Assembly: GCA_011053095.1 (NCBI GenBank)
Contig: DRHS01000048.1
Coordinates: 1-34,473 of the forward strand
DNA: 34,473 nucleotides
Source: Bacteroides sp.
GTDB taxonomy: Bacteria; Bacteroidota; Bacteroidia; Bacteroidales; SM23-62
Direction: 5' to 3'
The notes beneath the pieces are model-generated. The model made no database searches. It was not told the origin of the DNA and worked only from the letters and a program-made list of their open reading frames with translations. Below, piece after piece: positions 17,656 through 25,567 of the stretch; the stretch's first letter is position 1; every line of letters begins with the position of its first letter. Made by a program: the position numbers and the translations under genes.

Positions 17656-20600
17656 CAAACCCCAACTACCTCATTTTGACTAACATACCAAACAAAACCA
17701 TGAACATCATTGTATTCCATCTGCCGCAGCATCCCTGCATATTTTCTTACCTGTGTCAGGTGCCCGGGTGATCGATTCTTACCGAACTTATAATCCACAA
17801 CAATAACCTGATCATCTCTTATCATTACCCGGTCAGGCCTTCGAATGGATCCGTCCCTGGTAAGTATATCCTGCTCTGTTATAACCTTCCAGCTCCCATC
17901 AAACCACCCGCGAACCTTCTCCATATCAATCTTGCTGGCAATATCAGGCCTAATTCTTGCTGCCTCTGTGTGGTCTATAATTCCATCCCGAAGAGCAGAA
18001 TTGAGAGTCCGGTCAATATCTTCAGCAGAGCGGATCCTCGAAAAAATCTCATGCATAAGATTCCCATAGTTCACCCTCTGCTGTGCACCTGTATCAAAAA
18101 AATCCAATCCCCTGTACATCAGTCTTAGTTTCCCACTGAATTCATGACTTGAGATGCTATTCAGCAGGATCTGCTCACCCTGTTCCCGATCATCAGGTCT
18201 GTCGGTAAGCTCTCCCAAAGACCAGACGCTTTCGGAATCGTCCCATTTTCCATTCGCAACTATATCCGGATTCTTGAGTATTCTCTTAATCAGGGATGAT
18301 ACATCCGTGAACTTATTCTCTTTTTGCTCTTTTCCTTCCGGTGCAAAAACAAAAAGGCTTTCCTTAGCCCTTGTAAAGGCTACATACAACAGGTTAAGAT
18401 GGTCCATGTAGACCCTGAAGTTTTCTTCCCTGTAATCCTCTGCAAATATTGTTTCTGCAAGTGAGGAGGAATACCTGAGTGGGAGAAGGCTGAGTTTGTT
18501 AAAAGGTTCCTGAGTTGAACTGCACCAGAGTATCTCGGGATTGGGACTGCGGTGATCAAAGGGCCAGTTGCAATAGGGTATTATTACACCCCTGAATTCC
18601 AGTCCCTTAGCCTTATGAATAGTCATAATCTTTATGGCATCCTGGTCTTCGGAAACAGTCAGCGCTTTATCCTCCCCATTCTCGTCCCACCAGTTAAGAA
18701 ATGAGTTAATATCCGCCGATCCACCCCTGCAATAGTCCAGAATCAGATCCTGGAATCCCAGAATGTAAGGAGTCTGGGATGGCTGGGTATCGAGAGAAAA
18801 CAGGTTTATAATTCTTTCTGTTAATTCCGTCAGGGTAAGATATCGAAGCGATTCGTCCATAAACTTTACAGGAAGGGCAGGTATTCCTCCTGTCCTCAGG
18901 CTCAGCAGAATCTCATCCAGGCTTCCTTCCAAAACACCTTCACCCTCCATGAAAATCCTGTACTCATATATCAGCTGTGCCAGGTTAACCCTATTCTCGG
19001 GTGAAACCAGGTACCTTAGGGCTCCAACCAGGATACGTACAGAACCGGCATTGTACAGGTAAAGGGATTCGTTCGAAATGACATCATAAATATAATCTGC
19101 ATCAGGGTGAATGCTTTTATGCTCAAGGATTGCATCCGCTATGCGCTTGCCATCCCTTTTACTTCTGACCAGGATAGCGATGTCTGAAGGTGCCATTCCC
19201 CGGTCCTGCATTTCCTCAATAGCAGAGATAACCTGGCGATCAGAAAGATCTTTCCAGGATCCCTCATCAGGCTCAGGCAGAAGGGAAATTCGTACATATC
19301 CCCCATCCCTGGACTGCGTCCCGGGTATATCCTGATCAACATCAAGATAGGCCCTGGAAACTTTGTCTGCATACTCATTTCCTTCATCCTCCCCTCCACC
19401 GAAATGTATCTTAAAAATTTCACGAGCCTGGCTGAAAAATCCATTGTTGAAATGAATAATATTTTCAAGACTTCTCCAGTTGTGTTTCAACCCATGCAAA
19501 GCAATCTGTTCAGGACTGAAGTCCCTGTGCAACTGCTCTGACAATATCTCCCAATCGGAGTTTCTCCACCTGTAAATAGATTGTTTGACATCACCTACCA
19601 CCAGGCATTTATGGTTGGAGGCAAGGCTGTTTTCAATCAGAGGCCTGAAATTCTTCCACTGCAATCCCGATGTATCCTGGAACTCATCGATCATGAAATG
19701 ATGAAAGTAGTTACCTATTTTTTCATACACGAAGGGTGCGTCATTCTCCCCGATAATACCGTTCAGAAAACGCGAAGCATTAGAAAGTAGAAAAATTCCC
19801 TGAGCCTGAGCATAATCGTGCATACGGGAAGATATATCTGTCAGTATACCCAGTGTGTAAAGAAAACTTCGTACAGATTCCACAGATTTGTACTCAGAAT
19901 ACTTCCGTTCGAACAGTCCGACGCAGCTTTTAAGCTGCTCGTTCATTCCTGACTCAAAAGCGGATACTATCTGATCAGCATGTGGTGATCCCTTAGCATA
20001 CCATTCCAATGGTTCATCGACAGCTTTCAGGATGGTATTGGAGGGGTAATTAAAATTATCATTCAGCAACCTTTCGAAAAATATTCCGACACCATATTGT
20101 CCCTTGAAATCCCCGGCCTGCAATCCCGATCTCTCCATTATCTCCACAGCCTTGACTGCAAGAGTCTTTAGCGTGTTCTCAAAACTGTATTTAAGTCCGT
20201 ACAACTCCTTTCGGAAAGAGTTGAAGTTATCCTTTTCCCTTAATTCCCTGTCAAGTTCAGTATTGCTCTCCTGGAATCTCTCCTTATTCAACTCCTGACC
20301 GAGTACCATGAGATCTTTTTTCAGATTCCAGTTCTTGCCTTCCTGTACCCTGTCCCTTGCAAACTCTACAAACCATTCCAGCAAGCGGGGCTCCTCATCC
20401 AGTGAATCAAGCATCTCATCAACAGACTCAGAGAGTACTCTTTCAGAATCAATCTCAATCTGGTATCCTCCTGAAAGCCCTATTTCCTTGGTAAATGCAC
20501 GAATAGCACGTTGAAAAAACCTGTCAATGGTCTCAATATGAAAACGGGAGTAATTATGCAATATGGTTTCAAGAATTATTTCTGCCCTTCCTGAAACCTC

Positions 20601-20846
20601 AGTTTCAGTCAAGGCATTCTCTGCAGCTATAAATTCCATCATTGGGGAAGGTTCCCCTGCAGACAGTTTATGCAGCTCATCCAGGATCCGGTTTTTCATC
20701 TCATCGGTAGCCTTATTGGTAAAAGTCACGGCAAGAATGTGTTTGTACAGTTCCGGATCCATTATTACCAGGCTGATGAAATCACGGGCCAGGGTATAAG
20801 TTTTCCCTGAACCTGCAGATGCTTTATATATAGTAAGGCCGGACAA
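17655..20846 (-). CDS. addA: AddA-like UvrD-type helicase/exonuclease (TTG start)
   Basis: The 1063-residue protein has all superfamily 1A helicase motifs: Walker A ASAGSGKT (9-16), AVTFTNKATDEM (Ia), IDEFQDT (II), VVGDVKQSIYRWR (III), MTIHKAKGLEF (V) and LLYVAFTRAKESLFVF (VI). A C-terminal RecB-type nuclease follows, with GNLMHEIFSRI, PDRVMI and the catalytic VVDYKFG. This is the AddA/RecB architecture. The reading frame has no ATG between an upstream in-frame TAA (20867-20865) and the P-loop; TTG 20846 (giving MSGLTIYKASAGSGK) places the P-loop where the family has it. The first internal ATG would delete Walker A. The downstream radical SAM gene overlaps the stop by one base. The gene diverges from the M48-like gene. 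Confidence 0.92.
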   Translation of the reverse strand: MSGLTIYKASAGSGKTYTLARDFISLVIMDPELYKHILAVTFTNKATDEMKNRILDELHKLSAGEPSPMMEFIAAENALTETEVSGRAEIILETILHNYSRFHIETIDRFFQRAIRAFTKEIGLSGGYQIEIDSERVLSESVDEMLDSLDEEPRLLEWFVEFARDRVQEGKNWNLKKDLMVLGQELNKERFQESNTELDRELREKDNFNSFRKELYGLKYSFENTLKTLAVKAVEIMERSGLQAGDFKGQYGVGIFFERLLNDNFNYPSNTILKAVDEPLEWYAKGSPHADQIVSAFESGMNEQLKSCVGLFERKYSEYKSVESVRSFLYTLGILTDISSRMHDYAQAQGIFLLSNASRFLNGIIGENDAPFVYEKIGNYFHHFMIDEFQDTSGLQWKNFRPLIENSLASNHKCLVVGDVKQSIYRWRNSDWEILSEQLHRDFSPEQIALHGLKHNWRSLENIIHFNNGFFSQAREIFKIHFGGGEDEGNEYADKVSRAYLDVDQDIPGTQSRDGGYVRISLLPEPDEGSWKDLSDRQVISAIEEMQDRGMAPSDIAILVRSKRDGKRIADAILEHKSIHPDADYIYDVISNESLYLYNAGSVRILVGALRYLVSPENRVNLAQLIYEYRIFMEGEGVLEGSLDEILLSLRTGGIPALPVKFMDESLRYLTLTELTERIINLFSLDTQPSQTPYILGFQDLILDYCRGGSADINSFLNWWDENGEDKALTVSEDQDAIKIMTIHKAKGLEFRGVIIPYCNWPFDHRSPNPEILWCSSTQEPFNKLSLLPLRYSSSLAETIFAEDYREENFRVYMDHLNLLYVAFTRAKESLFVFAPEGKEQKENKFTDVSSLIKRILKNPDIVANGKWDDSESVWSLGELTDRPDDREQGEQILLNSISSHEFSGKLRLMYRGLDFFDTGAQQRVNYGNLMHEIFSRIRSAEDIDRTLNSALRDGIIDHTEAARIRPDIASKIDMEKVRGWFDGSWKVITEQDILTRDGSIRRPDRVMIRDDQVIVVDYKFGKNRSPGHLTQVRKYAGMLRQMEYNDVHGFVWYVSQNEVVGV

Positions 20847-20974
20847 TGCCAGAGTACTGAATTATTTCAATAAAGATAAATAAATTACCGTCCGGGTTTG
20901 TTATGCCTGCTTTTTGTTGAATTCTGGCGTGAATTTTGAGGTTATAGCATTTGAAACCAAGCAACTCTAACCAT

Positions 20975-22306
20975 ATGTCTAAAATTTTATCTTCAGGGCT
21001 GGTAGCATTGTTTCTTCTTGGCAACATCTCAGCCCAGAGCCCCATCAAGGGCGTGGCGCTCAAAAATATAGACAGATATCAACAAGCCGGGGATACCCTG
21101 AACATTTACGGATACAGGATGAAATCTAACGATGAGACTTACCTGATCAGAAGTGGTTACGGAGATAAATATGTTTCATCCAATAAGATACGGCTTCTGG
21201 ATGAGAACATGGACTACTGGCAGAAAGTATGGCTCAGGAACCAGGCTTCTCACATTCGTATCAATGGATGGCAGGAAGATCTGAGATTTGCACTAAAGGA
21301 TGATTTCTATGAGTATGCATCCCAGATGGAGATTAACGGACTTGTATTCAGGGATGAGTACCTGGAAGATTATCTCAGGCAACTTGTATACATCCTTCAT
21401 CCCCAGGCTTTGATGAAAGGGGAGCCGAGCCGGCTCAATATACTGATGATCCGGGCCAGCCAATCCGAGACTTTTGTTTTTGACAATGGCACCATAGTAC
21501 TTACTACAGGACAAATAGCTAAAACAAATTCCGAAAAAGATCTTCTGACATTACTTGCAGTTCAGACTGCACATATTGTACTGGATCATAACCTGATGAA
21601 TCTGAATCAGGATATCCACAGCCAACGATCTGCTGAATTCTGGACTACCTTCGCTACCCTTGCATCTGCAGTTGCTCTGGAATTCTCGAATATCAGGTAC
21701 GGAACGAACTTTAATACAAGTGATGTGGTACTTGCCGGGTTAACTTCAGCTGCCATTTCCGACGCCATTGTACTGTCGGCAGGGGCTGATTTTGACAGTG
21801 AACAATCCCAAAAGGCCGAGGAACTGGGCATGCAGTTCGTCGAGAATCTTGAGGAAACTGAGGGATTCGATTACCTGTCTGACAAGGAGTATATGATCAA
21901 TATTTCCTCAATACTCTCTCTAACGGCATGGCAGGAATACCATCATCACAATTACGACAGATCAATGTTCTATATGGACAGGATCTTTTACCTGGGTATA
22001 GCAAATGAGGAGGATTACCTGTTAAGGGCAAAGCTTAAAAGGACCCTCTCAAATTCCCAGGAAAGCAATCTTGAAGCACTTCAGTTGATTAATACGGCCA
22101 TTGCCTTAAATGACTTTGATTATGTAGAAGCACTGGCCGAAAAGGGTCTGATCCTTATCCGCCTGGATGAGGTTGGACAGGCAAGAGAGGTTTTCGAGGA
22201 ATACAAAATGGCATTATCAGGATTATCAAATATGCCACCCGGTAAAGATGCAACCTGGGCAAACCGCATGCTCATCAAATGCGACCAGCTGATGTTGAAG
22301 CGCTGA
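20975..22306 (+). CDS. Secreted M48-like protein lacking catalytic residues, with C-terminal TPR-like region
   Basis: The 443-residue protein has a Sec signal peptide (MSKILSSGLVALFLLGNISA, cleavage near 21). Residues 165-290 follow the M48 peptidase pattern: FDNGTIVLTTGQIAKTNSEK matches the strand-turn before the active-site helix, then LLAVQTAHIVLDHN occupies the place of H-E-x-x-H. Position 196 is Val and 197 is Gln instead of His-Glu; only His200 remains. The third-ligand motif E-x-x-x-D reads SQKAE (278-282). The zinc site and the general base are therefore lost and the protein should not be a protease. Residues 310-440 form helical pairs like TPRs (ALIAL... EEYKMAL), as in BepA-type M48 proteins. 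It may act as a periplasmic scaffold. ATG 20975 is favoured over TTG 20951 by the signal peptide. Confidence 0.75.
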   Translation: MSKILSSGLVALFLLGNISAQSPIKGVALKNIDRYQQAGDTLNIYGYRMKSNDETYLIRSGYGDKYVSSNKIRLLDENMDYWQKVWLRNQASHIRINGWQEDLRFALKDDFYEYASQMEINGLVFRDEYLEDYLRQLVYILHPQALMKGEPSRLNILMIRASQSETFVFDNGTIVLTTGQIAKTNSEKDLLTLLAVQTAHIVLDHNLMNLNQDIHSQRSAEFWTTFATLASAVALEFSNIRYGTNFNTSDVVLAGLTSAAISDAIVLSAGADFDSEQSQKAEELGMQFVENLEETEGFDYLSDKEYMINISSILSLTAWQEYHHHNYDRSMFYMDRIFYLGIANEEDYLLRAKLKRTLSNSQESNLEALQLINTAIALNDFDYVEALAEKGLILIRLDEVGQAREVFEEYKMALSGLSNMPPGKDATWANRMLIKCDQLMLKR

Positions 22307-22482
22307 GTTGATGGGGTACCTGAACACTTGTTCCAGACCAGCCCAATCCACCACAATTCGTTTTGCAACCTTTTATATTCAATAGCGTATAAAAACCTGC
22401 AACTAATCTCTTCTCATCTCAGTCATTAACTTAATTGGGGACTGATGCAATTATATCATTCTTCGAATCTTATAAAATTGTT

Positions 22483-24920
22483 TTGAGAAAGAAATTTTAC
22501 AGAGACAGCTTTTCGGTTCTTACAGTTCTGCTACTGTGCCTGGCTATAAACCAGGTTACTCAGGCAAATATACTGTCAGAAATCCAACCCGTAAATTCAT
22601 ATTCAAAAGTCATTGAAGTTCTGCCTGATGGTACAGGATTGCGCATTAGCAATCCCATTTATTTCAGTAAAAAGGATACAGTCCTTTTTCATATTGTAAA
22701 GGGGCAGAGATCTTTAATCCCACAGAAGAAAGCAACAAGAAAAATTTCTGGGGTATTATCAAGGATGTACGCAATGCTGGTATATACTCAGTTCACATCA
22801 TCCGGGAAATTAACTCCGACACAATATTTTTTACCACACCACTTCGTGAGCTTGAGGCTGAGGGACCCGGACAGGTGGCGCAACTTATCAAAATCAAGAC
22901 CTTCAATATCCTGGAAATCGACACAGATCTTAGTTGCCCCGATTGGGATCCGGCAACATCTGCCGGGGGCATTCTTGTTCTCTTTGCCCGGCAAAAGATC
23001 ATCCTGAAAGCAGATATTGACGTCAGCGGAAGAGGTTTCTCCGGCGGTAACCCGGTTGATATTTCAACCATTATGGACACATCCTCCGCCTGTTTCAGCA
23101 AAGACTTTTTATTTGATCCGGTATATGAAAATCTTTTAAGCGGGCATGCCGGTGAAAATGTGGTATATGAGGGTATCAATTTACCCCTTTCAAATATTGC
23201 CCTTGCAAACGGTGGAGGCGCCGGATCAGGTAAGTATTCCGGTGGCGGCGGGGGAGGTAATTTCTCCTACGGCGGAAGTGCTGGATTTGAATCTGAATCC
23301 TGTTCACCTTCAGACAATTATGGCGGAAAATCAGGAACTATATCAAATTTCTACTATGCCAATGATGGAAGATTCAAAAACCGGCTATTCTTTGGAGGTG
23401 GAGGCGGTGCAGGAGTGATATGGCATAATCTGAATAAACTTCCGGATAACTTTTCCACAGACCTGACAAATGGATTTCCCGGCAAGCATATTCCAAGCCA
23501 GTCATACTATGGTGCGACTACCTCTTACTCAGGAACAGGCAGCCTTGAGAAAAAACTCACCCTCCCCATGAACAGCATGTTGTTCAATTTTCTGGACAAT
23601 GAATATATACTTAAATGTGATGAAAACATCCCTCCCATCCCATGTACCACACCAAAAGGCGGAGATGGAGTATATAAATTCCAGTGGCAGAGCTCAGTAG
23701 ATCTTTTAAACTGGATGGATGCTGCGGGACAAAACAATAAAGAGGACTACACTCCAGAAGAACCTCTGACCAGAATATATCACAGAAGAATTGTTGCAAG
23801 CAACGGATATACCGACACCAGTAATGTATTTACTCTGTCTGTTGGGACTGATCTCCAGAATAATATTATCGAAGCTGACCAGGAGATTTGTGAAGGTGAA
23901 GAAATTCTGCCGATGAAAACGGGAGGTGAACCAGTTAACGGCGGGAATGAAAAATATCAGTATATATGGGAAAGCCGTATACCCGGATTCTCCTGGTCTC
24001 CTGATAATAATGCAAATGATTCTCCCGAATACCTGCCCTCCAATCCTGGTCCCACAACAGAATACAGGCGAATCGTAAATTCCGCCAGATGCACAGATAC
24101 AAGCAATATCCTTATCATCAATATCCTGCCCGGGATTGAAAATAATCTCATACATGTGAACCAGGAAATCTGTTTTGGTGATAATTTTAACCCCCTGCAA
24201 CAATCAGGCGTATCAGTGTCTGGAGGCAGTGGATCCTACATGTATGCATGGGAATTCCGGTCCGGTACAGAAGAGTGGACTGAAGACCAGAAGGCAAAGA
24301 ATTCTCCGGAATACCTTCCTGAGAGCCCTGTTTCAACCTCTGAATACCGCCGAATTGTGAGCTCAGGCTTATGTCTGGATACCAGTAATACAATTAGCAT
24401 ACTGGTATACAATCCTCCGCTTATTACCGGACAACCGGCTGACCAGGAAGCAGAAAAAGGATCATCTGTAACATTCTCTGTACAGGCAGAAAGTTCAGAG
24501 GCATTATCCTATACCTGGATGCATCCTTCCGGACTGACAGTCCCGGATGCAAACGAGTTTACAATTGAAAATGTGCAGGAGAAACATGAAGGTCTCTATT
24601 ATTGCATTGTGAGAACGGCCCTCTGCGAAAGCATATCCGATACCGCGATATTAAAGGTAAAACAGGGTCCGACAGGCCTGGACAAGACTGCTGCCAATGT
24701 GCTTACAGTATATCCAAATCCTGCCAGTGATGTACTGTTCATCAGCAACATCGGCGAAGATGAAATCACTGTAAAAATCTACAACCTCCTTGGAAAACTT
24801 AAATCAGAATACTTCAATACCAGCGAGATAGATGTCAGCATGCTGGAGCCGGGGCAATATATAATCCGAATCAGCAATCCGGAACATAGCTTCACCACAC
24901 GATTTCTGATATCCAGATAA
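22483..24920 (+). CDS. T9SS-secreted multidomain surface protein, reading frame interrupted near 22704
   Basis: Two frames must be joined. The first (22483-22704) encodes a signal peptide (RKKFYRDSFSVLTVLLLCLA) and ends in DTVLFHIVKG; the second continues AEIFNPTEESNKKNFWG and runs to the stop at 24920. The junction restores a segment typical of Bacteroidota surface proteins. The second frame then has QLIKIKTFN, a glycine-rich stretch, three about 85-residue repeats each ending in YRRIV-x-S-like and DTSN-like motifs, an Ig-like domain (GSSVTFSVQAE ... GLYYCIV) and a type A T9SS sorting domain (VYPNPASDVLFI ... GQYIIRIS, ending FLISR). The sorting domain directs export across the outer membrane. 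No ATG is available in the first frame: it opens at TTG 22483 (or 22435). Lesion, assembly error and programmed frameshift are all possible. The ligand of the repeats is unknown. Confidence 0.7.
22698..22704 (+). other. Putative -1 slippery heptamer A AAG GGG
   Basis: In the frame of the signal peptide the bases read GTA AAG GGG CAG. The heptamer A AAG GGG fits the X XXY YYZ form. A -1 slip here leads to GCA GAG ATC, exactly the frame that carries the rest of the T9SS protein. A single missing G in the GGGG run (22701-22704) would explain the break equally well. No strong stimulatory hairpin or internal Shine-Dalgarno site is evident. Confidence 0.4.
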
Positions 24921-25030
24921 ACCGGGGTACATTCCTTCTTTCCAGATTCCTGAAATCCAGTCCTCTGACAAGTACGCCCCTGTATACATAATTTATTCGT
25001 AATTTTAAGGGTATTATATATACCACGCTG

Positions 25031-25552
25031 ATGAATCCAAAAAAATCCATTGAGGTCCTTGAGACACAGATAGAGAAACTGGATGCGAAAGAATTTGATC
25101 TTAATGCCTGGAAGAATTTTACAGTTCTTCTGCTTGATCGGATCTTTGGCAGAGAGTCGAAAAAAATTGAAGCCATTGATAAAATAAAATATGACCAGTC
25201 AAGCTGGGTACTGAGGGATGAGACCGGATATACCAATTCCATGGAAGCATGCAGGAAACTTGGCAGGGAAATACTTGAAGAATCGATCGTAGAGCTGCAA
25301 ACATTTGGTCTCCCACAGGAAAGTCCCGATACAATTCCATTTGAAACTGTGCTTACAGCCCTGAAAGAGGAGTTGACTGGTTCGCAGTTACGCGAGATCA
25401 AAAATGCCATAGCGGAAAAAGGCGCTATCAATGACAGGAAAAAGATCCTGATAACGAAGCTGCAGGGCTTTGGTTCCGATGCTGCCTGGGCTATCGTGGC
25501 AAATATTCTATCGGATGAACATGTTGCGGATAGATTGAAAAAAGAGAACTAA
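25031..25552 (+). CDS. Hypothetical protein, 173 residues
   Basis: I do not recognise this family. It is a soluble, charged, mostly helical protein with no signal peptide or membrane helix. The N-terminal part (LETQIEKLDAKEFDLNAWKN, LLDRIFGRESKKIEAIDKI) looks like a small helical domain in which a conserved-looking Trp precedes an R-I-F-G turn; similar segments occur in many uncharacterised bacterial proteins. A middle hydrophilic linker is followed by a C-terminal helical part (IKNAIAEKGAINDRKKILIT). It is preceded by 110 non-coding bases and followed 15 bases later by the WG/LRR gene, so the two are probably co-transcribed. Start is ATG 25031. Confidence 0.75.
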   Translation: MNPKKSIEVLETQIEKLDAKEFDLNAWKNFTVLLLDRIFGRESKKIEAIDKIKYDQSSWVLRDETGYTNSMEACRKLGREILEESIVELQTFGLPQESPDTIPFETVLTALKEELTGSQLREIKNAIAEKGAINDRKKILITKLQGFGSDAAWAIVANILSDEHVADRLKKEN

Positions 25553-25567
25553 TTTCAATACCAGCAT

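Noticed and set aside
22455..22470. tRNA-like T-loop string TTCGAATC
   Set aside because: No acceptor or anticodon stem surrounds it, and it falls just upstream of a coding start.
24924..24980. GGGGTAC and GTACGCCCC inverted repeat after the T9SS gene
   Set aside because: The stem has a bulged base and a loop of more than 40 bases, with no T-run. It is too weak to call a terminator.
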